Shown here piece after piece: positions 10,331 through 19,593 of a stretch of DNA of 64,000 bases. A program made the position numbers and the translations under genes. The notes under the pieces were generated by a model. It had not been told where the DNA came from. It saw only the letters and a list, made by a program, of their open reading frames with translations, and searched no databases. Source of the DNA: Carallia brachiata (lineage: Eukaryota; Streptophyta; Magnoliopsida; Malpighiales; Rhizophoraceae); NCBI GenBank assembly GCA_021464245.1, contig JADCRB010000053.1, positions 2,175,057 through 2,239,056 on the forward strand, written 5' to 3'. Each line of letters begins with the position of its first letter. Within the stretch, counting starts at the first letter, position 1.

Positions 10331-12100
10331 TTAAACTTGGGTTCTAGACTGTGTCTGGGACTTGGAATTTTTGGGTTTTGGGCTTTGGATTGGTTTTGGG
10401 TCGAGTGTTTGGGTTTTGGATTTGGATTTGGGTTTTTGGGTCGAGTGTTTGGGTTTGGACTTTTGGATTTGGGTTGAGTGTTTGGGTTTTGGGTCTGGAC
10501 TGGGCTCAAGTGTTTGGGTTTGGACTTTCGCTTGGTTTTTCAGATCGGGACTTTGCAAATTTTTTTTTTTTTTTGATTTTTTTTTCTTTTTTTCTATTTT
10601 TTTTTGATTTTTTTCCAGAACCGCCATGCGCAGAGATGGAATCTGTGTTTCCAACGGCAGTATTGCTTCGATACCGTAGACAAGTGAGTATGGCGTTGCC
10701 TGTGTTGGAGTCCGGTAAGTTGTACGATACGCCCATAATGCCTCCGGAATTCTGTCATGCCAATCTCTTTTGGATTTAGAGACTACCTTCCGCAACAGGT
10801 TGCATAAGGTCTTGTTGAATGCTTCGGCCAAGCCATTTGCTGGGGCATTGTACATGGATGACTTGTACTGCTTGAACTTGAACTTCTCGCAGAGCTTGTC
10901 AATCAAGCTGTTGTAGAACTGCTTCCCATTATCAGTGATGATGAATCGAGGGACTCCATAGTGATAGATCAGGTGAGTCTGAATGAAATTGGCAACATGC
11001 TCCTTCTTTACCTCTCTAAGTGGAATGGCTTTAGCCCATTTTGAGAAGTAGTCGGTTGCTGCGAGGATGTACAGGTGACCCAGGGATGACTTTGGCAAGG
11101 GCCCCACTAAGTCGAGACCCCAAGCTTCAAAGGGCCAGGATGAGACGGTTGGATGTAGTGGCTCCGGTGGTTGATGTATGTAATTAGCATGAAATTGACA
11201 AGCTTGACAAGTTTTAGCAAACTCAATGGAATCACGTACCATGGTTGGCCAGTAGTATCCCATCCTTCTGAGTTGGAAGTGCAACTTAGGCCCCGATTGA
11301 TGTCCGCCACAAACTTCTGAATGTGCTTCAGCGAGAGCTTGTTTTGCCTCTTCATTGCCTAGGCAGCGAAGTAAAACTCCATCAAAAGATCTTCGATACA
11401 GAGCATCCTTGAGATATATGAAGCGGGGAGCTCGTCGTTGAATTTCTGTCTTATGACGGCGATCTTCAGGCAGCTTCCCGTGCTGTAGGTAGTCAATGAT
11501 TGGTTGGCGCCAATCCTCGTCCTCCGCTAGACGTACAGATACAGCGTTGGCTGCTGTAGTTTCTTCATCATCCTTTTGTGGCACTATCCATTTCTGACAT
11601 ACAGCAACAACTGTAGCCTGGATTTCTGACTTTGCAAGAGAAGTGGCCAGGTTAGCCAACGCGTCTGCCTGAGTGTTTTCTCGTCGAGGCACATGCTCCA
11701 AGGTGATGCTTTCAAATTCATCCATTAGCTGTCGAGCACGTTGATGGTAAGGCGCAAGGTCCTCTTTCTTCACGTCATACAATCCTGTAAGTTGGTTGAT
11801 GACGAGCTGGGAATCTCCATGGACTTCTATAGTTGGAATCTTCATATCGACAGCCATTTGAAGACCAATGATCAAAGCCTGGTATTCAGCAACATTATTT
11901 GAACATAACTCACCGAGAATGATAGCATATGGTAGTATTTGTCGTTGAGGAGTGACAAACACTATGCCGGCACCAGCACCATCACGCCTTGCTGCACCAT
12001 CAAAGAACATCGTCCATGGTGGTAGTGTCTCAATGTAAAAGACCTCTTCATCTGGAAGATCATCTGTGAACTCCCAATCTGACGGAAGGGTGATCTGCAA
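10331..12100 (-). CDS. Pol C-terminal part: archaeal-type RNase H and integrase, C-terminus replaced
   Basis: Open frame of 589 codons. Residues about 30-150 are a second RNase H with acidic residues in place (FFDGAARRDGAG, NNVAEYQAL, VHGDSQLV, TQADALANL). The integrase HHCC finger follows (HSEVCGGH and CQAC), then the DDE core: WGLDLVGP, ITDNGKQF and a Glu in NGLAEAFNK. After IPSLRMAV the family usually continues into a conserved C-terminal domain. Here it changes abruptly to Lys-rich sequence and then to Pro/Lys/Thr repeats from the minisatellite at 10380-10530. The catalytic core is complete, but the DNA-binding tail is lost. In retrotransposition this part removes the RNA template and inserts the cDNA. 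Confidence 0.9.
   Translation of the reverse strand: MQITLPSDWEFTDDLPDEEVFYIETLPPWTMFFDGAARRDGAGAGIVFVTPQRQILPYAIILGELCSNNVAEYQALIIGLQMAVDMKIPTIEVHGDSQLVINQLTGLYDVKKEDLAPYHQRARQLMDEFESITLEHVPRRENTQADALANLATSLAKSEIQATVVAVCQKWIVPQKDDEETTAANAVSVRLAEDEDWRQPIIDYLQHGKLPEDRRHKTEIQRRAPRFIYLKDALYRRSFDGVLLRCLGNEEAKQALAEAHSEVCGGHQSGPKLHFQLRRMGYYWPTMVRDSIEFAKTCQACQFHANYIHQPPEPLHPTVSSWPFEAWGLDLVGPLPKSSLGHLYILAATDYFSKWAKAIPLREVKKEHVANFIQTHLIYHYGVPRFIITDNGKQFYNSLIDKLCEKFKFKQYKSSMYNAPANGLAEAFNKTLCNLLRKVVSKSKRDWHDRIPEALWAYRTTYRTPTQATPYSLVYGIEAILPLETQIPSLRMAVLEKNQKKIEKKKKKSKKKKNLQSPDLKNQAKVQTQTLEPSPDPKPKHSTQIQKSKPKHSTQKPKSKSKTQTLDPKPIQSPKPKNSKSQTQSRTQV
10380..10530. repeat. Minisatellite, GGGTCGAGTGTTTGGGTTTTGG-like units
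   Basis: Imperfect tandem units of about 20-60 bp built from GAGTGTTTGGGTTT and GGATTTGGGTT. On the minus strand it translates as TQTLDPKP-like repeats, forming the foreign tail of the integrase frame. T-runs of 9-13 bases at 10560-10612 mark the junction with integrase. Confidence 0.75.
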
Positions 12101-12507
12101 GGAAGTCTGCTAGAGCTTGTCCTTTGACTGCTTTTTGAGGCACGTAGACAATGTCGTAGCTTTGTAGGATTACTGCCCACTTGGCAAGTCGTCCTGACAA
12201 GATTGGTCTGGATAAGATATATTTGACAGGATCAGCTCTGGCAATGAGACGTACCGTGTGAGCTGCATGTAGTGCCTCAGCTTGTCAATGGCAAAGAACA
12301 GTGCTAGACATGTCTTTTCAATGGGCGAATAACTCAGCTCCGGACCATTTAGTGTTCTGCTCAAGTAGTACAGGGCAACTTCCTTTCCCTGCTCATTTTC
12401 CTGTGCAAGCAAGGCTCCCAAAGATCTTTCCTGTGCTGCAATGTAGAGAATCAACGACTTTCCTTGAATTGGAGCACCTAGGACCGGTGGATTGGAAAGG
12501 TACTTCT
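12101..12507 (-). pseudogene. Pol fragment: first RNase H domain, frame-shifted
   Basis: The open part (12170-12454) reads LILYIAAQERSLGALLAQE, then VALYYLSRTLNGPELSYSP and KTCLALFFAIDKLRHYM. This is the Ty3-type RNase H/tether region that follows reverse transcriptase. It is in a different frame from RT (12508-13392) and from the next pol frame (12100 on), so at least one indel lies on each side. Confidence 0.8.
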
Positions 12508-13392
12508 TTATGCTTCAAAGGCTTTGCTGCAAGCTTCGTCCCACTCGAAGTTGACATCCTTCTTCATCAACCGATGGAAAGGTTGACATCTCCCAGCTAA
12601 ATTGGAGATGAAACGGCGAATGTAGGCCAGCTTTCCTTGTAGACTTCGCAGCTCGTGCAGGTTTTTAGGTTCAGGCATCTTTTGAATTGCCTCAACCTTT
12701 GACTGATCAACTTCGATTCCACGATGGCGCACCACGAACCCAAGAAACTTTCCTGATGTGACACCGAATGCGCACTTGAGAGGGTTCATTTTGAGCTGAT
12801 GCCTCCGAAGTCTTTCGAACACTGTCTTGAGATCCTCGAGGTGGTCTTTGCGCTTCTTAGTCTTTACAACTAAGTCATCAACATAACATTCTACAATCTT
12901 GTGCAGCATGTCATCAAAAATTTTTTGCATAGCACGTTGATAAGTGGCGCCAGCATTTTTCAATCCAAACGGCATAACTTTGTAGCAGTATATACCTTTT
13001 GGGGTGCGGAATGCTGTCAACTCCTCGTCTTCTGGTGCCATTCTGATTTGGTTATAGCCTGAAGAACCATCCATGAAAGACAATGCTTCGTGACCCGTTG
13101 TTGCATCGACTGTGATCTCCGTTATGGGCAATGGAAAGTCATCTTTCGGGCAGGCCTTGTTAAGATCTCGAAAATCAACACATACCCTCAACTGTCCATT
13201 CTTCTTTCTTACGGGACAATGTTGGCAATCCACGTTGGGTAGGTGACCTCTCGGATGAAGCCGGCATTGATCAGCTTGTTCACCTCCTCCTCGATTTGTG
13301 GAATGAGTTCCGGGCGGAACCGTCGTTGTGGCTGCTTGACAGAACGGACACCCTTCTTTACTGCTAGACGATGCACCGCAATTTTGGGTCAA
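12508..13392 (-). CDS. Reverse transcriptase (Ty3/gypsy), frame-shifted at both ends
   Basis: Open frame of 294 codons containing RT motifs in order: VRKKNGQLRVCVDFRDLNKA, SFMDGSSGYNQI, AFRTPKGIYCYKVMPFGLKN, the catalytic YVDD within ECYVDDLVVK, and KCAFGV...FLGFVV. The first 60 or so residues are out of frame. The expected fingers-domain segment before VRKKNG is found in another frame (peptide around 13200-13370), implying indels near 13195 and 13370. It copies the element RNA into cDNA in virus-like particles. Confidence 0.9.
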   Translation of the reverse strand: MTQNCGASSSSKEGCPFCQAATTTVPPGTHSTNRGGGEQADQCRLHPRGHLPNVDCQHCPVRKKNGQLRVCVDFRDLNKACPKDDFPLPITEITVDATTGHEALSFMDGSSGYNQIRMAPEDEELTAFRTPKGIYCYKVMPFGLKNAGATYQRAMQKIFDDMLHKIVECYVDDLVVKTKKRKDHLEDLKTVFERLRRHQLKMNPLKCAFGVTSGKFLGFVVRHRGIEVDQSKVEAIQKMPEPKNLHELRSLQGKLAYIRRFISNLAGRCQPFHRLMKKDVNFEWDEACSKAFEA

Positions 13393-13843
13393 GTCCAGGC
13401 ATTTCTTTGTAACTCCATGCGAACACGTCCCTGTATTGACTTAATACCTGAACATATTCTTGCTCTTCTTCTGCAGTAAGTAAAGCACTTACAAATGTAG
13501 GTCGAGGATCTTCCGGAGAGCCAAGATTGACCTCCTTGAGTTCATCAACAGTTGCTTGGCCACCATCTTCAAGTTCCGGGGGAGCCTCCTTCACTTCACC
13601 ATCTGATGAGTCGGACTCAGCCTCCTCGCTAATTGTGACATGAAATGGAACCTCTGACTTCACCTTCTTTGTTTGACTGGATAAGCCTGTCTGTTTGGTG
13701 GTGGTGGTGATGGCACGTGCATCAGCTGCTCGGCTTCGGCTCTTTAGCGTGATCCGCACAGGTGACTTCTCCTGATAGCCTAAGCCAGGTCGGGACTGTG
13801 ATGTTTGAGAAGCGGCGCCATGTGTGGACGGCAGCGTACCCAT
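13364..13843 (-). CDS. Pol linker between protease and reverse transcriptase (fragment)
   Basis: Open frame of 159 codons, acidic and Ser-rich in the first half. Its end is typical of the segment before Ty3 RT: FVSALLTAEEEQEYVQVLSQ, then YRDVFAWSYKEMPGLDP. It overlaps the RT frame in another register. No catalytic function of its own. Confidence 0.75.
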   Translation of the reverse strand: MGTLPSTHGAASQTSQSRPGLGYQEKSPVRITLKSRSRAADARAITTTTKQTGLSSQTKKVKSEVPFHVTISEEAESDSSDGEVKEAPPELEDGGQATVDELKEVNLGSPEDPRPTFVSALLTAEEEQEYVQVLSQYRDVFAWSYKEMPGLDPKLRCIV

Positions 13844-14145
13844 TGTGCTCGGGTTTGAAAGTCATAGCCCGCCTTTGCCAAAAGCTTGTATGCATTAGGA
13901 TCAAATCCTTCATGTGTTCTTCTTTCTGGAAGTGAGCCGCCTTCGACTGCCCCCGTGTGTGGTTTGACGAAGCCTTTTAATGGTTTTGAAGACAAAACCG
14001 GCTCAATCTTTGGTATCGGCAGAGTGTAAGTCTCCTTCAGGTTGTGCAGCTCCTTTGTTTTGGGTTGGCTATGACCTTGCTCCTGTTTAAGATCAATACA
14101 ATAAGAGAAAGGGGGTTGACCTTCTGAGCGTCGTGACTTCGGCAC
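13780..14145 (-). CDS. Pol linker fragment downstream of protease
   Basis: Open frame of 121 codons on the element's sense strand, bridging the protease frame and the linker at 13364-13843. It contains FVKPHTGAVEGGSLPERRTH and YKLLAKAGYDFQ, a segment typical between protease and RT in plant Tat-like pol. It appears as a separate frame only because of frame changes near 14100 and 13800. Confidence 0.6.
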   Translation of the reverse strand: MPKSRRSEGQPPFSYCIDLKQEQGHSQPKTKELHNLKETYTLPIPKIEPVLSSKPLKGFVKPHTGAVEGGSLPERRTHEGFDPNAYKLLAKAGYDFQTRAQWVRCRPHMAPLLKHHSPDLA

Positions 14146-15442
14146 ATAGCGTAGGACTGGAGTGGAGCTTGAAGATGCAACATCCTTCGGACGAGTTCAG
14201 CAGGCTGTGGCAGCTTTTCATTTGTTGGAGCCTGGGTTGGGCATTGGCAGGTTCTTCGACAGCTTTTCCCTTTTTGTGGATGCCCCCAGTCCAAGTAGCT
14301 TTTGACGGAATGATCTCCGGATTGTCTGTGTCAGTGTAGAAGACTGCATCCGCCAAATGTGATTCAGCATCATCGAACGGCTTTAAGTCAGCATTGACCT
14401 TTTGAACGCCACCATTGTAGTACTTGAAGCACTGATGCAGGCTTGAGAGCACAACTCCATTTCCATGAATCCACGGTCGTCCTAGCAACATCTTATATGT
14501 GGTACGTGCATCAATCACGTGAAATAGAGTGCTAGAAGTGAGATTACCGATAGTTAGCTCCAAGCGAATCATCCCAATTGCTTTCTGTCCTCCTTGATTA
14601 AAGCCATGAATCATCAAGCGGCTGTCTGATAATTCATCAATGCCGATGCCGAGCTCCTTTATGGTGGATTTTGGGATAATATTGACTGCTGAGCCATCGT
14701 CGATCAGAATACGTCGAACCTTCTGTTCTTTCACATAGCCTGATACATACAGCGGCCGATTGTGGGGTTTGGACCCCAGCAGGAGATCCTCATCTGAAAA
14801 TGAGATAGCAGAGTAACATCCGACGTGATTTTGGTCCGCCTGTTGCTCCGCTGAGTTAGACTCATTTGATGGCTGTGATTCAGCTGAGGTCTGGAGAGTA
14901 TTGCTGACTTGATTTTGCCACACTTCTGTTGATTGCAAAGCTATAAACAGCTGAGGGTTAGCGAGAAGGGTTTGGAGAGCTTCATATACCTTCTCCGTTG
15001 TCGACTTTTTGTTGTCGAGCGGCTCCTCCTTACGGTGTGTCACTTCTTCTGATGGTTTTGAAGTGATGGTGGTCTGGTTTGAGGTTATGCCTTCCTGGTC
15101 CAGAATGATTTTATTCTGGCTTTTGAGCTTCATGATTAGCTCCTTCAGGACGAAACACTTCTCGTTGGATGACTTACTATCCGGTGATATTTGCAGAATC
15201 GGATCGCTGACTCGATCCTTTTCATTCGGCCGCTTGCACTCTGGGAGTTCGATCAGCTTCGCCTCCAAGAGTTGTTCAAGAATGTCGGGGACGTCTGAGT
15301 CGGGGAATGGATACTGCTTCTGCTCCAGCTCTCGCAATGTCACCTTCCGCCTTTCCTGTTGTTTTGGCTGAGTTATTTGGGTCGGAGGATTTACCTTAGC
15401 TTTGGCGCCCACTTTTACTGGTGCGGCTTCAACAGTCATCAC
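14093..15442 (-). CDS. Gag C-terminal/aspartic protease region
   Basis: Open frame of 449 codons. The retropepsin-type segment is at about residues 220-340: PLYVSGYVKEQKVRRILIDD, continuing GSAVNI, with the active-site Asp in DDGSA in place of DTGA. LGRPWIH follows near residue 345, the usual second landmark. The first 200 residues are polar linker. Asp-Asp-Gly-Ser is common in plant Tat elements, so the site may be active. It overlaps the next frame (13780-14145), where another frame change occurs. Confidence 0.85.
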   Translation of the reverse strand: MMTVEAAPVKVGAKAKVNPPTQITQPKQQERRKVTLRELEQKQYPFPDSDVPDILEQLLEAKLIELPECKRPNEKDRVSDPILQISPDSKSSNEKCFVLKELIMKLKSQNKIILDQEGITSNQTTITSKPSEEVTHRKEEPLDNKKSTTEKVYEALQTLLANPQLFIALQSTEVWQNQVSNTLQTSAESQPSNESNSAEQQADQNHVGCYSAISFSDEDLLLGSKPHNRPLYVSGYVKEQKVRRILIDDGSAVNIIPKSTIKELGIGIDELSDSRLMIHGFNQGGQKAIGMIRLELTIGNLTSSTLFHVIDARTTYKMLLGRPWIHGNGVVLSSLHQCFKYYNGGVQKVNADLKPFDDAESHLADAVFYTDTDNPEIIPSKATWTGGIHKKGKAVEEPANAQPRLQQMKSCHSLLNSSEGCCIFKLHSSPTLCAEVTTLRRSTPFLLLY

Positions 15443-15699
15443 TTCTTTCCTTTTCCGGAGCTGTTGGGTTTCTTAATCTCCCTTCTGCCCCCTTGCTGGT
15501 CCAACTGGATGGGAACCGTGCCTCCGGAAGTCTGGATGCTTATCTCCATATCATGTGCGCGGGTCGCCAGTTCTTCGAAAGTTCGGGGTTTGACACCCTG
15601 CAGGATGTATAACAGCTCCCAATGCATTCCCTGGATGCACATCTCACGGCAGAAGTCTCCGTCAGGCGATCTTTGCAGTCCAAGCTGAGGGCACGCCAT
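15439..15699 (-). CDS. Gag C-terminal fragment
   Basis: Open frame of 86 codons that continues the gag core after a one-base change near 15680. It includes CIQGMHWELLYILQGVKPRT and FEELATRAHDMEISI, which resemble the end of the retrotransposon gag domain. It ends in a basic Ser/Gly/Lys tail. Confidence 0.75.
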   Translation of the reverse strand: MACPQLGLQRSPDGDFCREMCIQGMHWELLYILQGVKPRTFEELATRAHDMEISIQTSGGTVPIQLDQQGGRREIKKPNSSGKGKK

Positions 15700-16123
15700 C
15701 TGTTGATGTATTCGACAACGGGCTCTCCTTTCTTTGTTTGGTGCTGGTAAGCTCCATCATACTTACCGTCCTTCGAGTGCTGAAAAATCTGTTGAGGAAC
15801 TCTCGTTGTAGCTGTTCCCAACTGTCGATCGATTCTGGTTCAAGATTTATGAACCAGGTGAAAGCGGTCTCCCTGAGTGAACGAACAAACTGCTTCACCA
15901 AGAGATCTCCGTAAGTCCCTGCGTTGTTGCAGGTTTCAACGAAGTGGGCGATGTGCTGTTTGGGATCGCCTCGTCCGTCGAATTGTTGAAATTTGGGCGG
16001 CTGGTAGCCCAAGGGCATGTTGAGACTTTCGATCCGTCTGGTGTACGGTTTGACGTACATCTGTGATCCTTGGAAGGATGTAGCTTGTTGCAGTCGGATC
16101 GTATTGGCTATCATTTCCTGCAA
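15662..16123 (-). CDS. Gag core (retrotransposon gag domain)
   Basis: Open frame of 153 codons with the plant Ty3 gag signature: PKFQQFDGRGDPKQHIAHFV, then LVKQFVRSLRETAFTWFINL and SWEQLQREFLNRFFSTRR. It forms the particle shell that packages the RNA. A frame change near 15680 separates it from its C-terminal part. N-terminally it is separated from the first gag frame by about 200 bp of broken frame. Confidence 0.88.
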   Translation of the reverse strand: MQEMIANTIRLQQATSFQGSQMYVKPYTRRIESLNMPLGYQPPKFQQFDGRGDPKQHIAHFVETCNNAGTYGDLLVKQFVRSLRETAFTWFINLEPESIDSWEQLQREFLNRFFSTRRTVSMMELTSTKQRKESPLSNTSTDGVPSAWTAKIA

Positions 16124-16335
16124 TTGTTGAACAGATAGCGAAGCTACAGAATTTGAGGGTGGCAGCTGTGTAGAACTACCTGGTCGCTTTTCTGCAGGGA
16201 AGACGTCGGTGGTGCTTCTGGAGTGAAACCGGGTGGATATGGTTGCTCCTCGCGGATTTCGGGATCAACTTGGATCGGGGCTTTTCCTTTGAGAGCTGCG
16301 ATCTGTTGATCTTTTTCCTCCACGACTCTGATCAG

Positions 16336-16731
16336 CTAAAATTTTGTTCTCCAATTCTGAAATCTTTCCTCTGTGCTGGTTGTGTTGGTCATCATGACGG
16401 CAACAGATGAGGCTCCGGGAAAGACTGGGGGAGAAAACTCTTCTGATTCTTCTGTGTGAGTCGGATTTTGTTGAGCAGGCTTCGTCGTGTTGCCCCCGAC
16501 TTCGATCGGGGTGGGTGATCGACTCCTCCATGCGGCAAGAGAGTCAGGGGAGAGATCCTGTTGTGCAAGCTGTGGACTCTCCATTTCGACATTTTGTCGG
16601 GTTTGGACGGCAAGAAATTGTGTCCGTCCCCGGGTTTCTGGACCTGCGTACCCAGGTAGGGTAGTTGATGCAGGCAATGGAGCCGTTGCCTTCTTTTTTG
16701 TGGCAGCAGTTGTACTCCTTTTCGGTGCCAT
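16336..16731 (-). CDS. Gag N-terminal region
   Basis: Starts MAPKRSTTAATKKKATAPLP about 220 bp after the 5' LTR and runs 131 codons, basic and then Ser/Thr/Pro-rich. A TAA just after RFQNWRTKF stops it. Related polar sequence appears in another frame at 16265-16531. This is the first ATG-initiated frame of the element and the likely start of Gag-Pol. Confidence 0.65.
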   Translation of the reverse strand: MAPKRSTTAATKKKATAPLPASTTLPGYAGPETRGRTQFLAVQTRQNVEMESPQLAQQDLSPDSLAAWRSRSPTPIEVGGNTTKPAQQNPTHTEESEEFSPPVFPGASSVAVMMTNTTSTEERFQNWRTKF

Positions 16732-16749
16732 TTGATGTGCTGAACACCT

Positions 16750-16900
16750 GTAAAATTTTTTTTTTTTATTTTTTTTTTTTACTTTTTACTTTTTACTTTT
16801 TTTACTTTTTTTTTTACTTTTTACTTTTTTTTTTACTTTTACTTTTTTTTTTTTTTTACTTTTTTTTTCTCTCGGCTCCCCTTTTACCTCTTTTTTTTTT
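16750..16900. repeat. T-rich (TTTTTACTTTTT)n tract in the element leader
   Basis: About 150 bp of T-runs separated by AC, between the PBS and the gag ATG. On the sense strand it is an A-rich leader of AAAAAGT units. It is low complexity and prone to length variation. Confidence 0.8.
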
Positions 16901-16933
16901 TAGGAACAAGAGATGGGAGGTGAAGTTGTCCCA

Positions 16934-16945
16934 CCGAGCGTGCCA
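16934..16945 (-). promoter_or_regulatory. Candidate primer-binding site
   Basis: On the minus strand the sequence right after the 5' LTR is AATTTT then TGGCACGCTCGG. It starts with TGG, as required to pair with a tRNA 3' CCA end. It is not the initiator-Met type. The tRNA species was not identified. Confidence 0.6.
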
Positions 16946-16951
16946 AAAATT

Positions 16952-17610
16952 TGTAAAGCGTAAATTTCGAGTCTAAAACAATTAAACTCGAAAATACAAA
17001 AATAAATTACAAATAAAAATTGTAAAGTAAAAGAAAATTTACGTGGGGTCGATCTCCGTAGATCCTCCGATTAGTGTTCCTTTTTTGACTCCGTCAAGGG
17101 CTGCACGAGCTTGATCTGACAGAAATAATTTCCACCGCTTTTTCTTGAACTGGATAGACTGAAACTGTGTCTGATTTGGATGTTTTGACTACGTTTAGGA
17201 ACCGTAGAGACTCGATCTGAGCTGATCTGACTTAATTTCACCGAGGGTCGAATGGACTTGTTCTCGGATGAGTTGCCTGGATTTTGCTGAGGGCCGTATG
17301 AGCTTAATCCCAGCCGGATTTGTAATATTTCGATTTTTTTTTTTTTACTATCTCTCTCTTTTTTTTTTTTCTTTTCTCTTTTTTTTTTTTTTCCTTGCGC
17401 GCTTCGCTGCTGGCTTCTTTTTTTTTTTTTTCTCTGCTGCTCTTTTTTTGCTGTTCAATTAATTGGGGAGGCCATTTATAGGCCTCCCCAAGCCTGCCTG
17501 CCACCAACCAAATGGTTGGTGGCATTAATTAATTAGGTTGGCAGCTGCCAACCTTCAAGGTTGGCGGCTGCCAACCATTAAATTTTTTTTTTTTTTTTTA
17601 TTAGTTTACA
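16952..17610 (-). repeat. Right LTR (5' LTR of the element)
   Basis: 659 bp, matching 8017-8689 except for a few substitutions, single-base indels and T-run length. It contains the same TATA hairpin (17465-17489) and the same GGTTGG hairpins, and would be the promoter of the genomic RNA. Confidence 0.95.
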
Positions 17611-17615
17611 ATTAT
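17611..17615. repeat. Target-site duplication (right copy), ATTAT
   Basis: Matches 8012-8016 exactly and confirms that both LTRs belong to a single insertion. Confidence 0.9.
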
Positions 17616-19593
17616 ATTCTATAAAATTTTTTTATATTAATAAAATTTTTAGATATAATATAACTTATTTTTATACCTCTGCCTACGTACTTTACTGAGT
17701 GTGACCCTGTGCATGATTTGTAGGTTTAAGGCAGCTTTAGGAGAATTTCTGCGTCATGTAATGTGTATATCCTTTTTGTAACAAAACTTTGCTATTATTA
17801 TTATTATTATATAAAAAATAAAAAAATAGGGGTAATATCTTACGTATTCACAATGGAGCATTCTCTTTTACCTTATGAGAGGTAACGCAATTCTAAATAG
17901 TTACGACAAGTACAATATTAAAATAAAAGTAAATTTAATTTTACTATGCACCGTAATAATATTCAAATCTAAGAACTTACTGTTGGTGCAGTCAGCACTT
18001 GCCATTAAGGTACAGGCAGTGGTTAAAACTTTGTTCTTCCACGTTTAACATCTCCCATTTGTGATTGATTGAGTTTCATGGGAAAACTTTCTGCTGGGCT
18101 CCTCGTCTGCCAGGGGACTTCTCGTGTCTCTATTGGGGGCCGGCAATTGCCAGCTTGAACAGTCTGTGTCCTGTAATTGTACGTTTTTTATTCCATTTTA
18201 ACACGAGGCCTATCAGTTTGCAAGCTCAGTAATATTTTATTCCCCTCCAGCTTTATGGGAAAAATAAATATGATCCCCCTGTTCATCAATGTATATGAAC
18301 CAGAAACGTTGCATATGAACTTGTATGCCTTAACTAGGCAAATGGCACAATTGCTGTACATGTACCAATGCGTACCCAAATTAGCTTTGCCTATTAATTA
18401 TGTTTTGAGAAATACATCGTAGACAACAATCATTGATGTATATGTGAGACACAAAAAAAAAATGTAAATTGATCACAAATATATGAATCGGAAAGTAAAA
18501 AAAATTATTTCACTTTTGTATCATATGACCCAATAAAAGTAGCAATAAAAGTTGCGACGGCAGTGGTGCTGATTAAGTTTTTTTTTTTTTTTCGGTGGAC
18601 CTCCAGTAAATAAAAAGTTTCCCTGTTTGATTTATGGTGTCTAGCTGGGAAACGTCATAGTTGCTAACAATCAAAATCCACTTAGCCAATGCTCTCTTGT
18701 TTAATTTCAATTGCTTGACAGGTTGTTCAAAGCTCACAAGCTTCGTGTTTCAATTATGTGAAGCTGCAGAAGCCGCTAGAGCGGAGCGTGTCACCTATCA
18801 CAATCTGCAACCATATAAAAGCCATATAATTGTTGGAAAACTCAACTCTCTTAGCTCATTGCAGCTGTAAGCCGAGGGCTCTGCAGTCTGCATGACATGA
18901 TCACTTAATTTGACTAAATAAAAGTGGGAAGGTGTTTGGTTTTACAAGCAAGCTACAAAGAATTCATTTTATAAAAAAAAAAAAAAAATTATTTTATATT
19001 GAGTAGTCTAGACGAGATTACGGAAATCAAATTTTAGTCATATTAAATGGTAAAATTAAAGATATTTAAGTTTTTTTTTTTGAAGTTTCAAACAAAATTA
19101 GTGACGATTATTAAATTTATAAAATTTATTTTTTTATAAATTTAATATAAATAATTTAATTTACTTTACTACAATAAATACGTAATCTTACTTGACGAAT
19201 ATATAAAGAATGACACTTCCTTACTTATTTTTTTAAAAAGAGTACAGAATTTATTCTCTGGGAAATAGTTCAAAAACAGTGATATGTAGGCCTATCTGCA
19301 AAAACGAAGCATTTTTGTCAAACTAGGCAACAAAAAACTTTTCACTTTGCTCCGACTTTTCCTATGCTATCCTGCCCCCACTTATTATTATTATTATTTT
19401 TATCTCATTTCTTGTTCTCCCAACAACTGAAGCATCGGAAAAGATGGGGTTGATCTATCACCACGGAAGAAGCTGTTCTTAGATCTCTTTCCCTATCTCT
19501 CTCTGTCACTTTCTCAGTTTGAGATAGGATTTGCACTTCTTACCTTAATTGTCCATTTTAATATCTTGTTGCATTTTGTTACATAACAAAGTT
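17616..19593. other. Intergenic region upstream of the HMA gene
   Basis: No gene recognised. AT-rich with several T- and A-runs. A TATAAAAG word at about 18815 follows a moderately GC-rich stretch but is not followed by a convincing coding frame. The 5' leader of the HMA gene probably lies in the pyrimidine-rich stretch at 19480-19590. Confidence 0.5.

Larger units (their letters stand above)
8017..17610 (-). mobile_element. Complete Ty3/gypsy LTR retrotransposon, Tat/Ogre type, carrying a WUS-type homeobox ORF
   Basis: A 9,594-bp element transcribed on the minus strand, bounded by two LTRs and an ATTAT target duplication. Order from its 5' end: LTR, PBS, gag, aspartic protease, reverse transcriptase, RNase H, a second RNase H of archaeal type, integrase, a WUSCHEL-type homeobox reading frame, PPT, LTR. 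The double RNase H and the pol order point to the Tat/Ogre lineage. The LTRs differ at only a handful of bases outside homopolymer runs, so insertion is recent. Gag-pol is split across several frames by indels, so this copy is probably not autonomous as read. Confidence 0.95.

Noticed and set aside
10351..10779. Plus-strand open frames rich in Trp/Gly/Phe
   Set aside because: Antisense of the minisatellite and T-runs at the integrase end.
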